64,000 bases of DNA from Antedon mediterranea (taxonomy: Eukaryota; Echinodermata; Crinoidea; Comatulida; Antedonidae), in the NCBI RefSeq assembly GCF_964355755.1, contig NC_092678.1, positions 6,604,922 to 6,668,921 on the forward strand, in the 5' to 3' direction. This document shows positions 25,701 to 38,033 of the stretch, one piece after another; the first letter of the stretch is position 1, and each line of letters starts with the position of its first letter. A program made the position numbers and the translations under genes. The notes beneath the pieces were generated by a model. It saw only the letters and a program-made list of their open reading frames with translations, was not told the DNA's origin and searched no databases.

Positions 25701-28700
25701 AACAAACAGAAATTGTGAAGTTTATTTGTGAAGTTGAGTTCAAACACTCTGTAATATCTATATGGTAGGAACATAATTCCATTATGTTATAGCGCCCTCT
25801 ATTGTTTGAATAACATTTATTAAGCAGTTCTATTTCTTACAATAATTTAAAGTCTACAAATATTTTGTACTTTGTATGTAAATTAACATGTTTGTGTTGT
25901 CAATAAGGAATCATGTCAAAATTACTCTACTGCAGTTACTGCAGCTGTAACTACAGTGATATTTAATTTTAGTTTATGAAGTAGTCACTGCAATAAACAG
26001 GTTACTGAATAATTTAAACGGTTTAAAGAGTTGATAAACAGTTGCTAAAATGTAGTAACTGCAGTAGATGTTTTTTGGCTCTCATTTTCTGAAAAACCTT
26101 CTGTGTTCCTAAATTTATTGACCTTTTAATATTTTATTACAATATGGTATTTTTGGTGCAGCACATGCTAGGATTATTCTCTACCCAATAGTACACAGGG
26201 TTTTTTGTTTACAAACTTTTACCTATTATTTACATTTTTAAACTTATCAATACTTTTTTCTTGGAAAAAATGCTACATTGGTTTTATCCCATAATGTCGG
26301 CAAAACATTTTAATCATGTGCAAAAATATTCATATTAGTACGGAAATATTAGTATAATAATTGATACCTCCTCCATGAGTGGTCCAGTGGTTTATGATCT
26401 AGGTCTGGAGCCCTTTATTTTAATTGTGAAATTTCACTCTTACAGCTGATGAGCTAACGAGTGTTTTCAACAGTATTCTGTTCCTTTCTACTTGGAAACT
26501 AGTGTTTATTTTAACATACTTTCACTGATTATGGACATTTCTTATACCAAGATAAGAGCTAATTGTTTTCGATGGCATGGCAATTTTACACCAAAAGATG
26601 GCATGCTTCCATGGCTGATTTTTAGAAGTACTTGATGTTTTTTTTTCTCAGTAAAAGATTTGTGTGTAGAGAACATCAAGATATTATTATTTATATTATC
26701 TGCAGGCCGTGCAGCACCTCTGCCAATATGAAATCTCACAATTGCACACCAAGCAGAAACTCTTCTTCCACATGTATCTAGGTTCTACGTTTAATTATTA
26801 GTAAAAAATATAAGCATTTTGGCACACATGGCGTGTCATACGTATACTTAGCTGGAATCAGCGTCCAGGCAACTGGTGTTTTGGCAGTTGTTGATAAACA
26901 TGTGCCGCCGCTCGTAAATGGAATACTAACATGACAAAGACGATAACTAGAAGAGCTGCAATGTACACATTCTAAGAAAACTTTCTCTGTAAAGTATAAT
27001 ACTATTTTCGGTAGTGAAACGTCAGAATGCGTTTTTGTCTTGAGTGTAATTTGAAAGTTTATTGAAGAAAAGCACATAAATAAATGATCTCACTTCAAAA
27101 AACTTTATTGAATGTGTTTCTTTGTTTTGTATAGCCCAACTCAGACAGCGTTACGACGACAAGGCGAGACGTAATTGTCATGAATCGGGACTGTTTTGTG
27201 CAGCTGTCATTATGTACATCTTAACTGACTCTCGCAAGTCATATAAATACAAGTCGTCTTGGTGTATTATTACCTACTTTCAGCTCCGTTTTTCAATGTA
27301 TTGTTAAATGAATGTTAGAAAAAGGAATACCTTCAAAACATTTCCCTTTTCTTATTTATTTCTCGAGCAACTTTTCAGCTCCCCAATTAGCTTACTTAAT
27401 GTCTCGAACTTATTTCCATCCTATATTTCAGCGCAATCGAATCCCTAACCCCATTTCCCCGTATATTTGACGTATTGTATTTGACGTACCAATACGCAAA
27501 CGTCAATTTCCATAGATCTCTTGCGTTGTATCTGGTTTCAAATAATAAAACTAAGCATTAGTTTTCCGAGTCCTTAAATACCGACTGACTTTAAATTATG
27601 CTCGAAAGTCTCTAAATGATTCAAAACGTACTTACGTGAAGCGCGCGCATCCCAAATTAGTAATAACTCTAAAAATAAAATATCGCGAAAATTTCGGTTT
27701 GCCTATTTGGGTTTTGATGAGTTTATTTTAAGAACTTCTAACTCCATTTTCAATTTATTATTTAACTTCAATTGTTCGAAACAATAATACTAATGTTAGC
27801 ATATTATACTAATAGATCTAAATGTAATAGGTTTAATGGTTTTAAATTAGTTTATAGGCCTATGTATTTACAACTATTTACCAGGCGTTTTTCTTTTTAT
27901 TAATACTCATGTACACGTAATTTTATTCAAACGAATTTTTATTAGTGTGTATAAATGTCCGTTGTTTATATAATACAGTAGTCTTACCGTCATTGAATTC
28001 GTCTCTGTCGGCCGCTACTCATTTCTTTTTCCCGAAGTATTAAAAAATTGCATTTCTTAGCAACCATACCAATTATGAAATTAAAATCAACTTTTTATCT
28101 TCTTAGCTGTCTGTGTGTCACTAAATCGTTTCATTAAAATGCGAACGATTGCCAATTTTAGGAGTTTGTCATCTGAAAAGTGCCGGACATCCATTATTTA
28201 AAAATACGCGCGTTCACTGTTACCCGCCGCTGTGTCGAATGCGGTTTCAACCTGTTTTTGTTTTGAAATTTGACGTCTTGTTTCCAGCTGTTCTCAGACA
28301 CAAAAGACATTCCATGCAAATGAACCGACTATTGTTCTTACGGTGTTGTTGTTGTTGGTGGTATCTTGGGGATGAAGACAAGACGATCTGAACAGTAAGC
28401 ACTCTGAGGTACGTCACTATTGCTTTCAATGTATTTATTTTATATGCTAGTGATAGTATTGTTTGTAATGTTTCTTGTACATAATGACAATACAACTATA
28501 TGTCACTCGTTTTAGGCATACCATTAAATAAAAACGTTTTAATATAATTATGTGCCCGCTACTACGGCTGGTAGTGGTCGTTTGTGAGGCGGGTGAGGGG
28601 TTATACGCTGGGTCCGGTAAAAGCAAGGCTTGCATAGATTTCACTAATTGGATGGCGCAACGCAAAGACGTATACGTAAACGAAACGCAATGATTGACTA

Positions 28701-28740
28701 ATCTATTGCTAGATGGTGAAATTACTTTCATGATGATAAA
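25701..28740. other. Intergenic, no firm gene
   Basis: The left part is AT-rich with a copy of the dispersed motif TATAGCGCCCTCTA near 25789. From about 26.4 to 28.4 kb the sequence is less AT-rich and less repetitive. A possible orphan exon on the minus strand (26848-26986) is discussed under findings. I could not support a complete gene. Confidence 0.4.
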
Positions 28741-28742
28741 GC

Positions 28743-28920
28743 TTGGTTCCCACTACGTAACGTAATGCAACCTACGCAATAATTGTATTTTTTCCCCACC
28801 TGCGTGAAATCAACCTGCGATTTTTTGCAGCACTGTTGTGTCGTCGGTTCCCACTTGTGATTACGCAATACATCACTTTACGTCAATACGTCGCTGCGTT
28901 GCGTTCTAGTGGGAACCACA
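28743..28920. mobile_element. MITE-like element with 12-bp terminal inverted repeats
   Basis: TGGTTCCCACTA at 28743 is matched by TAGTGGGAACCA ending near 28920, enclosing about 155 bp rich in CGTAACG, GCGTTGCG and TACGCAAT. The interior also holds an inverted GGTTCCCACTTGTG, so the element looks like nested palindromes. Its GC and CpG content differ sharply from the neighbourhood. Small palindromic elements with no coding capacity and perfect short TIRs are the hallmark of MITEs. The autonomous family cannot be told. Confidence 0.65.
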
Positions 28921-29079
28921 CTTTACGTACGTCCTAACGTTGCGTACGAACCCGTTTTGATTCTTAAAAGGGAAATCCCCGTCCCCTCACATTCAAGCGG
29001 TTAAGTTCCTTCACCTCGCCTTACGACGGAAAACCGCATAGTTGCATTTACTGTAATTTTGCACGTTAAGCGTGTGACG

Positions 29080-29352
29080 CAACGTAACAAATTGCCCTTC
29101 CATTAATTGTGTTTTTCCCCGTCAGCGTGAAATCAAACCTGCTTGTTGCGCCTCAACGTTAGCATGCCGTAGAATTTGAGTACAGCGCGTTCTTTTGAGT
29201 ACCCGCTGTACTGTATGTTTTCCGGTGTTCTTTTGCCTTGCGTTATTGCGTGAAAACAAACTGATTTGATTTCCCGTAGCGATGTTACATCGTCAGTTCC
29301 CAATTGTGATTACACAATACAGCACTTTGCGTCGATGTGTCGCTGCGTCGAC
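29080..29352. repeat. Diverged second copy of the 28.74-kb element
   Basis: TTGTGTTTTTCCCCGTCAGC then GTGAAATCAAACCTGC near 29108-29142, and CAGTTCCCAATTGTGATTAC then ACAATACAGCACTTTGCGTC near 29294-29333, repeat in the same order the blocks at about 28785-28890. The copy lacks the clean terminal inverted repeats and has extra sequence in the middle. Confidence 0.6.
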
Positions 29353-30380
29353 ATTATTATGGCGCTTTTATATGGGCGGCCATAATAGTCAAAATAACCA
29401 ATAAACAAAAATACAAACAAAATAGAAATAATAATAAAAGTAATAATAAAAGTAAAAGAAAAAGGAAACAAAAATGTACAATTTGGAAAATCAAATTAAT
29501 AGTTAAATTTCAACATCGAAAAAAACCCTAAAATTTGAGGGCAGTATTTATTAATATTACAGACCCCCCCCCCCCCCCCCCCAACACTCTACCGAAAATG
29601 CCGGGAGTCTCCTTTTTTTAGACATCTTCTGCTCTCCTGAGGAAAATGCAATTTCCTCCTGGTATTTTGTTTAAACCAAAAAATATTCCGATAATAATTT
29701 ATAAAGAAAAAGAAAGAAACTATGCTAATATCGATCCGCAAGATGTTTAATAAGTAAATTTTGCGTCTTTGGCATGTATGACATACACTGTTTACTAATA
29801 TAATGCCAAAAACTTCAATAGCGCCCTCTATGAATGTATGTATATTTTTCAAAATGTTATAGCGCCCTCTAAAGTTTGGACATGATTTTGTAAACCTCTT
29901 AATATTTTTATTAATTAATTTTAATTTAGTATCAATGTTAAATACTGTATAAGTAGGCATATTTAGTGATTTGTTTCTACAATAATTGTAGAAGGAAACA
30001 ATGGTGTTTTTCAGCAGCAAAATCCATTAAACCGTGTATACACGATCGGAAAACACCCGTATTTGGGGAAAATCGTTGAACCTAAATTGGTTGAATTTGT
30101 TTTAATTGTCAATAACTAATTATCTAACTCAACTTAATTAGTAAACAGGGTTATGTTAGGTGGTTAAAATCAGTACCGAACGTATGAACCAACTTTATAT
30201 ACCATCGAGTAAACATTCTAGTGAATTAGAATTTTGCGTTTACGTAAATTTATATATAGATAATTGTATTTCAAAATTTGTGTAATTATTTATGTGGATT
30301 TCATGAAAGATATTTATAATACTGAACAAATTCTAGACTTAACGACAAAATTGGACTAGAAATTCACGAGAAATACCTTT
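29353..30380. other. Intergenic AT-rich stretch with poly(C) run
   Basis: A run of about 18 C residues lies at 29566-29582. Two copies of TAGCGCCCTCTA occur at about 29820 and 29860. The open frame on the minus strand (29589-30020) has no recognisable domain and looks like chance. Confidence 0.5.
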
Positions 30381-30384
30381 CTGT

Positions 30385-31325
30385 TGATGTGGTGATGATG
30401 ATGATGATGATGATAGCGGTGGTGGTGATAATGATGTTGATGGTGGTGATAATGATGATGATGATAGCGGTGGTGGTGATAATGATGATGATGGTGATAA
30501 TGATGATGGTGGTGATAATGATGATGATGATAGCGGTGGTGATGATAATGATGATAGCGGTGGTGGTGATAATGATGATGATGGTGGTGGTGATAATGAT
30601 GATGATGGTGGTGGTGATAATGATGATGATGGTGGTGATAATGATGATGATGGTGGTGATAATGATGATGATGGTGGTGGTGATAATGATGATGATGATG
30701 GTGGTAGTGATAATGATGATGATGGTGGTGGTGATAATGATAATGATGATGTTGGTGGTGATAATGATAATGATGATGATGGTGATAATGATGATGATTG
30801 TGGTGATAATGATGATGATTGTGGTGATAATGATGATGATTGTGGTGATAATGATGATGATGGTGGTGATAATGATCATGATGGTGGTGATAATGATCAT
30901 GATGGTGGTAGTGATAATGATGATGGTGGTGGTGGTGATAATGATGATGATGGTGGTAATAATGATCATGATGGTGGTGATAATGATCATGATGGTGGTG
31001 ATAATGATGATGATGGTGGTGGTGATAATGATGATGGTGGTGGTGATAATGATGATGATGGTGGTGGTGATAATGATGATGATGGTGGTGATAATGATGA
31101 TGATGGTGGTGGTGATAATGATGATGGTGGTGGTGATAATGATGATGATGGTGGTGGTAATAACAATGCTGATGATGATGGTGGTGATACTGATATGATG
31201 ATGATGGTGATGATGATAGTGGTGAATGATATGATGGTGGTGGTGATAATTCAATGATGATGATGGTGTGATAATGATGATGATGGTGGTAGTGATAATG
31301 CTGATGATGGTGATGATGATGGTCA
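30385..31325. repeat. GAT/GGT microsatellite array, 0.94 kb
   Basis: Trinucleotides GAT and GGT, with interspersed AATGAT, build an 18-21 bp higher-order unit GGTGGTGATAATGATGATGA. Nearly all units are multiples of three, so every frame is open on both strands. The minus-strand frame of about 350 residues made of His and Tyr (30356-31411), the Ile/Thr-rich one and the plus-strand Met/Val-rich one are by-products. Confidence 0.95.
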
Positions 31326-32190
31326 AGGGCTGACCGTCGTGCAGTGTATAGTACCGATGGTGCTGCTAATCTAGGTTGTTTAAAGTTAATATCACACGTA
31401 CTGTAAGGCAATTCAAAGCTAGAAATATCCCCTAAGCTATATTTTGAAGTTATCCAGCCTATTAGATTGGGTGAGTTCTTTCAAACTTGTAACGCAACTG
31501 ACAAAGCCCTACAGGTGGCCAATCACAATTCAATATCATTGTCAGGGGTGGTCGCAGGACTATTTTAATGGGGTTGCCCAATGAGTCCAGGCTGTAGACA
31601 CTGAGTAGGCCTATTTGAGCCACATGACCACCCATGGCATTGTTCTTTAGACAATGTTGAAAATACCAGCAAAAGAATACTACAGTACACAAATTAATTT
31701 CAATATATAACTCCACAATATTTAAAATATAATACTGTATAATATAAGTTAAGATATATTTTTTGGTCCATAATAAAATATGTTCTAAATAATTCATTTT
31801 ACAAACGACGTACATACAAAAATACATATTAACATTTACAAATATAATAAATATAATATAAAATACTGACATCTTATTGCACACTGATTATATAATCTTA
31901 TTGAATTTGTTACAAATAAAAAAAATTGTGTCTTATGTGATGAACGGGATGCAAAAATAAATATTAACTATGTAGAGATGGAATTAATCCAACATAATAT
32001 ATTATAATATATACAATTCATAATATATAACTGATTTTAAATATAGCATATTTGTAAATAATACAGTAAGTTAACCATTTCATAACAATAATAGTAACAT
32101 TATACAGGCAGATTAATAAAGGGCCTGTTTCTGATAGTAAGAGAATATGGATTTTCTTTCCAGCAGAAACAGGTTTGCATAAAAAGAATT
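31326..32190. other. Intergenic AT-rich stretch
   Basis: This is AT-rich sequence with several ATAATATA runs between the microsatellite and the palindromic element. The minus-strand frame 31462-31884 has no domain or splice context that I recognise. No other feature is visible. Confidence 0.5.
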
Positions 32191-32550
32191 GTTAGCACGC
32201 GACTCTACAGCTCACTATGTCGGTCAGTCGGTAAACACTAACTTGAGCATGCAACTGCAGCCATGTATATGGCCTTGTTAAATATGGTTTTAAAAACCTC
32301 AAACCTCAGTCCATTGTCAAATACCGGTTCTAAAAAATGGTTTTAGTAAAGCAATTTTAGCTGCAATATTACGATCTTGTCTATAAAAACAGTTTTAAAA
32401 ACAGGTCTTAAATGAACACAAGTGAAAACACAAAATAAAACATAATTAATAAATAACAAGGCCATATACATGGCTGCAGTCGCATGCTCAAGTAGTGTTT
32501 ACCGACCAACCGACTGACATAGTGAGCCTTAGAGTCGCGTTGCACACGAC
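32191..32550. mobile_element. MITE-like inverted repeat, arms about 90 bp
   Basis: The left arm 32191-32279 and the right arm about 32458-32550 are reverse complements with few mismatches. Shared blocks include CGCGACTCTA, GCTCACTATGTC, CGGTAAACACTA and GACTGCAGCCATGTATATGG. The 180-bp loop contains TGGTTTTAAAAACC-like self-complementary pieces. With no open frame, a palindromic total size of about 360 bp and an AT-rich loop, a non-autonomous DNA transposon is the likely identity. A transcript across it would fold into a long hairpin. Confidence 0.7.
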
Positions 32551-33738
32551 TAAAAATATAGAACAATTAAATATTGAAAACATATCATCATTTGTATATA
32601 AATATTTGTAATTGACAGTATAATAAAATGATATTTAAAGATTTAATATTTCATCCTAATTAGTTTTTATTAGGACAAAATATAAAAACGTATGTAAAAA
32701 CATTCATTTTGACAATAGGGAGCTTTTTATTTGCAACGATCGGCAATCAACCGGGTCAGGTAAATTGATGTTTCGACAGTTGTTTTCTGGACATAGACGA
32801 GGCGTGAGGACACACATCCCAAATATTCTCGCATGCGCACAATGAACTAACATGAGGAGTTTGGTGGTTGGTCATCGCAAATTGAAAGATCTCTAATATT
32901 GCAAATTTACATGTGCATACAATATAACAAAACATAACTAAATTAGCAATACCACAAGATATGCTCATGGTTTATTTAATTTACTCTATTCTATGGCTGG
33001 AAGAAGGATACTACAATTAAAACCAGAATTACACACATCTTATACATAGAATCTACAATTAGAAAGACTTATTCAATGCACCAGCACTGAACTATTGTAC
33101 TAGATTGAGAAAGAAGATATCTGAGTGGTCTCATAATGAGTTAATGTAAAGCCAATGATGATGGACAATAAAGGGTAGATTGTTATAAATGCAAAATAAT
33201 AGGCCTATATTCTAGGTATAGATAGATTGATAACCTATGTTAGTTTTGAGATGCTGTCGGAAGAAAAAAAAACAATTAAAAAATATCATCAAAAACTAAC
33301 AATAGTAGTAGGTTTATTAGGTGTCTAATCTATTACCAATGGTTGATCACCAAAATGAAGATTTAAAAGGAAAAAACTATCTGTATGTTTGTATTAATTA
33401 ATTAATTAAATCTAAAAATTCTTATAAACATTTAATAACAGTTTAATACACAAGTAAACTATAAGATTGAAAAGGCGAAATTGCAATCACTGTCATAGTA
33501 AAACCTAAAGACCTAATTCAATGATTTTTTGATTTTATACTAAAGTCACGTTTGTTGTCTAGTTTATTTTTGATATCTAAATATGTATATCTAGTTACAA
33601 AAAAAATTACTGAAGAATATAATTATGATTTCACATATTATGATGAATATTAATTTCATAGTCTGCTGAGCTACTGTATGTATTTTATGGTCAGGTATAA
33701 TTATTTTGAGCTATTTAAGAAATGTGATTTCTAGATTT
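32551..33738. other. Intergenic / 3' flank of the NLR gene
   Basis: AT-rich sequence. On the minus strand an AATAAA (plus-strand 33563-33568) lies about 170 bp after the NLR stop codon and is the best candidate polyadenylation signal. The small minus-strand frame 32756-32968 has no recognisable content. Confidence 0.45.
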
Positions 33739-36700
33739 TTAACTATGACAACTACTGATCCATTTCAATTTAGCAACTGATGTTTCATCTGTGATATCTG
33801 AAAGGTCATTGCCCATCAGATTCAGCATACCTTGTTTCAATGCTATTCCATTTCTTTCACATTTATTCAGTACATACAAAATGATACCACCTGAAAGATT
33901 GCAATCTGCTAAATTTACATTTTCTAGTTCTGGAGAGAATTTTAATAAACTAGCTAATTTTGATACTTCAATTGAAGATAGGTTAATCCCACTTAAATTT
34001 AACTTTTTCCATGTCAATATCCTACCATGTTCATAACAGGCATCTACAAGACCTCTTATGTTATCAACTGACAGGCTGTAATCAATAGGCATAAATTCAC
34101 AATTTGATGAATATTCATAATTAAGTAGATTCACCAACTTAGAAAGTGTAACACAATCAATATCTGAAAGATTGTTTCCCTTTAAAACAAGCATGTCACT
34201 TTTCAATACCACATTTTCTTTATCACATTCCTTCAATAAATCTTTTATTATACTACCTGAAAGATGGCAATTGCTCATATTAAGATGTTGTAGTTGTGGA
34301 GAGAATTTTAATAATGAAGCTAATTTTGATACTTCAATTGAAGATAGGTTAATCCCACTTAAATTCATCTTTTTCCATGTCAATATCCTACCATGTTCAT
34401 AACAGGCATCTACAAGACCTCTTATGTTATCAACTGACAGACTGTAACCAATAAGCATTCCGGGGAAGTACGATAAAATTCCATAATCATTGCAAAGTAG
34501 ATTCACCAACTTAGAAAGTGTAACACCATCAATATCTGAAAGATTGTTTCCATACAAACCAAGCATGTCACTTTTCAATACCACATTTTCTTTATCACAT
34601 TCATTCAATAAATCTTTTATTATACTACCCGAAAGATGGCAATTGCTCATTTCAAGATGTTCTAGTTGTGGAGAGAATTTTAATAAACAAGCCAATTTTG
34701 ATACTTCAATTGAAGATAGGTTAATCTCACTTAAATTCACATATTTCCAATTTAAATTTGTAATATCTTTATGACAGGCATCTGAAAGATCTTTTAAGTT
34801 ACTAAGTGACAGGCTATATTCAGTAAATGTGAATTGCCAATCAAAAATATTGGTTTCCTCAATTACTAAATTCACAAATTTAGAGAGTGAAACCCCATCA
34901 ATATCTGAAAGATTCAAGTTGTTTCCTTTTATATAAAGTATGGAAGGTTTCAATACCACATTTTCTTTATCACATTCATTCAATAAATCCTTTATTATAC
35001 TACCTGAAAGATGGCAGTCACTCATATCAAGATGTTCTAGTTGTGGAGAGAATTTTAATAACCAAGCTAATTTTGATCCTTCAATTGAAGATAGGTTAAT
35101 TCCACTTAAATCCAAACTTTTCCATATCAATATCCTACCATGTTCATAACAGGCATCTGCAAGACCTCTTATGTTATAAACTGACAGGCTGTAATCAGTA
35201 GGCCTCAATCCGCATTTATTGCGATAAAAATTATATCTATTCCCAAGTAGATTCACCAACTTAGAAAGTGTAACACCATCAATATCTGAAAGATTGTTTC
35301 CCTTTAAAACAAGCATGCCACTTTTCAATACCACATTTTCTTTATCACATTCATTCAATAAATCTTTTATAATACTACCTGAGAGATTGCAGTTACTCAT
35401 ATTAAGAAATTTTAGTTGTGGAGAGAATTTTAATAAGCAAGCTAATTTTAATCGTTCAATTGAAGATAGGTTAATCTCACTTAATTCCAACGCTTTCCAA
35501 TTCAAATTTGTACCATGATCAAGACAGGCATCTACAAGACCTTTCAAGTTATCAACTGTTAGACTATAATCAGTAAATGTGAATACATCACCCATTAGAT
35601 TTACCAACTTAGAAAGTGAAACCCCATTTATATCTGCAAAATTGTTTCCCTTTAGAGCAAGCATGCCAGGTTTCAATACCACCTTGTTTTTATCACATTC
35701 ATTAAATAAATCTTTTATTATACTACCCGAGAGATTACAATTTCTCATATTAAGACGTTGTAGGTGTGGAGAGAATTTTAATAAACAAGCTAATTTTGAT
35801 CCTTCAATTGAAGATAGGTTAATCTCACTTAATTTTAACTTTTTCCAATTCAAATTTGTACCACGATCAAGACAGGCATCTACAAGATCTTTTAGGTTAT
35901 TAACTGATAGACTATACGTAGTAAATGTGACTGCTAATTCATCAACTGCTAATTCATCATCAACATAAACATGCATTAGATTTACCAACTTAGAAAGTGA
36001 AACCCCATTTATATCACTTAAATAATTTTGTTCAAGTTGAATGGTTATATTAACTGGTAAGATATTTTCATCCAAAACCTGGTTCAATGTCACACCAGTT
36101 ACACTGTAAGGTTCAAAACACAGCATTTTAAGGTTAGGCGAATATTTCAACAAATGAAACAAGAATTCAGGACTCACTGACTTGTCAACTGTTAAATTTG
36201 TGAAGCCAGTGTATTGAAATTGAAATTTGTCCATTTCAGTTAAGAGGGTATCAATCTTGTCTTCAAAAAAATTTAAGGATGATAGATTATATCTATGTGC
36301 ATAATTGCGCCATTCCCCATGTGTAATTATAAATAAATGAACTAACATAGCACAACAATTGGTTTGTTTATTGGCTTCTGATTCCTTAATAGTTGAAAGC
36401 CAAGAATCAACATGTGCAACAAAGTTATCATTTTTAAGGCATCTGCTCATAAGTTGTATCAAATGTTGATTTTCTATTGGCGTTGCTCTATCCTCTTCCA
36501 TATTACTCTCAAGGTCAAAAGATAAAATATGTCTAAATGACTCTGACATGTCTGCACACGTTTCTTTCAGTTCTTCATCACTTGATGTTTTTGTATCTAA
36601 TTCTTCTATTACAGAATGATTATCTTCTGCCTTTACATATGTGAAATACTTTGCTAGTGAATACAAATTTGAAGCTTTTACTTTCAACCAATGTTTCATA

Positions 36701-38033
36701 AATTTACCAGCATCAGCACCTAGAAATCCTATAGTGAATATTATTGTCATATGTAGATATTCATTAGATATTATCAAGTCACATTCCTCCTCATTTAAAT
36801 CCTGACACTTTTCAGCAAGATAAAACCCTCCTAATGCCTCTGAAACTAACTTGTGTGGTGGAGAATACAACTCATTTTTATCACTTTTACTAAGAGGTGG
36901 ATTTTTGTAAACAAATCCAATTTTGAGTGCCAAGTCCACTATTGATTTATCAAACATAGTTGTGAACTCATACTTGTCAATGATCAGTTTATTTGTCTTT
37001 AGTCCTTCATAGATCCATTGACCTAATGCTATTATTGCAGTTTTATATTCAGCTGGAATTCTTTCAAAACTGGCAATTTCAGATTTATTTTCGTCACTAT
37101 TTACCTTGGATAAATATTGATTTAAAGTACAACAAATTAGTTCTTTGAAAAGATCTGATAAGTCATCCGAAAGGTTTCCGGATTCTTCCCATGTTTTGCA
37201 TATCATAAGTAATGACAAAGGAGATGAACACAATTCAAATACTGAATGCTCTTGCCTGTGTCGATTATAACACAATTTCCTAAATAGCCTTTCCCCTAAA
37301 TCCTTATTATTTGCAAAATATCTATTAATGTAGTTCTTTATACTTATTACACTGAATCCATTTACCTCCACATGCACATCACATTTATCAATAAATTTTG
37401 CAGTGTTTTCAGGTCGTGATGTTATTATTGTGGTGTTTTTAAAATCTGTATTTGTAAACAGGACCAAAGGATCACCAGCACCTTGCTGCAACTCATCTAA
37501 TCCATCTAACAGTAACATTATTTCATCCCCATGGTTGATTATGAATGTTTTAATTAACTGTACAGACTCTTCATCGTTTCTTGTACCGATACAAATAGTA
37601 AATGTTTCAAGATAATCTATATTAATAATAATGGCATCTAAGATTTTCTTTCCAGCCTGTAAGTCTCTGATATTTACTAGAAACACTATTTTATCAGAAA
37701 ATGTTTTATCTTTACCAGTAGCCCAGTTATAAGTAATGTATCTAAGAAGGGTTGTTTTTCCCATCCCACCTTTACCTGTAAATATGATTTTATGAGCATT
37801 TTTATCTTTTATCATCACCAATATCTCTTCCAATGTTTTAGGTACTTTTTCTTTCTGGTCATGTTGGCTTCTGTTCTGTTTTGTAGCTTCTGCTTGATTC
37901 TCTTTCTTACTTGATTGTACTAACTTGAGATCAGTGAATAACTCTTTTATATCGAGGTCCTCAAGAACTGCTGTTTCCAATTTGTTAAAATCTTTATATA
38001 ATTCTTGTTGCTTTTTTTTCAGGTATTTTTTAA
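33739..38033 (-). CDS. NLR exon 3: NACHT ATPase and leucine-rich repeats
   Basis: The exon begins after TTTTTAACAG with KKYLKKKQQELYKDFNKLE and stops at 33739. Walker A is TGKGGMGKTTLL (about 37749-37780) and Walker B is IMLLLDGLDEL (residues about 386-396). The sensor-like TTIITSRPE follows, then FELCSSPLSLLMICKTW, typical of the NACHT helical/winged-helix part. The nucleotide-binding motifs are complete, so the ATPase is probably active. From about residue 830 come LRRs, with six tandem blocks of about 116-125 residues each starting YSLSVDN and containing LSSIE-SKLA-LLKFSP-L, LSGSIIKDL and KGNNLSDI-GVTLSKLVNL. The whole LRR part lies in this one exon, unlike vertebrate NLRP genes where LRRs are split over many exons. 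Confidence 0.95.

Noticed and set aside
26371-26412. tRNA-like stretch GAGTGGTCCAGTGGTTTATG
   Set aside because: It resembles an A box, but there is no B box within the expected distance and no cloverleaf pairing.
29589-30020. 143-codon minus-strand frame
   Set aside because: No domain, low-complexity hydrophobic stretches and no supporting splice sites; it crosses two TAGCGCCCTCTA repeats.
30356-31411. His/Tyr-rich protein of about 350 residues
   Set aside because: It is the translation of the GAT/GGT microsatellite on the minus strand, with equally open frames beside it.
33791-35968. Plus-strand frames of 70-129 codons (SFNKSFIILPERWQ repeats)
   Set aside because: Antisense shadows of the LRR blocks of the minus-strand NLR gene.
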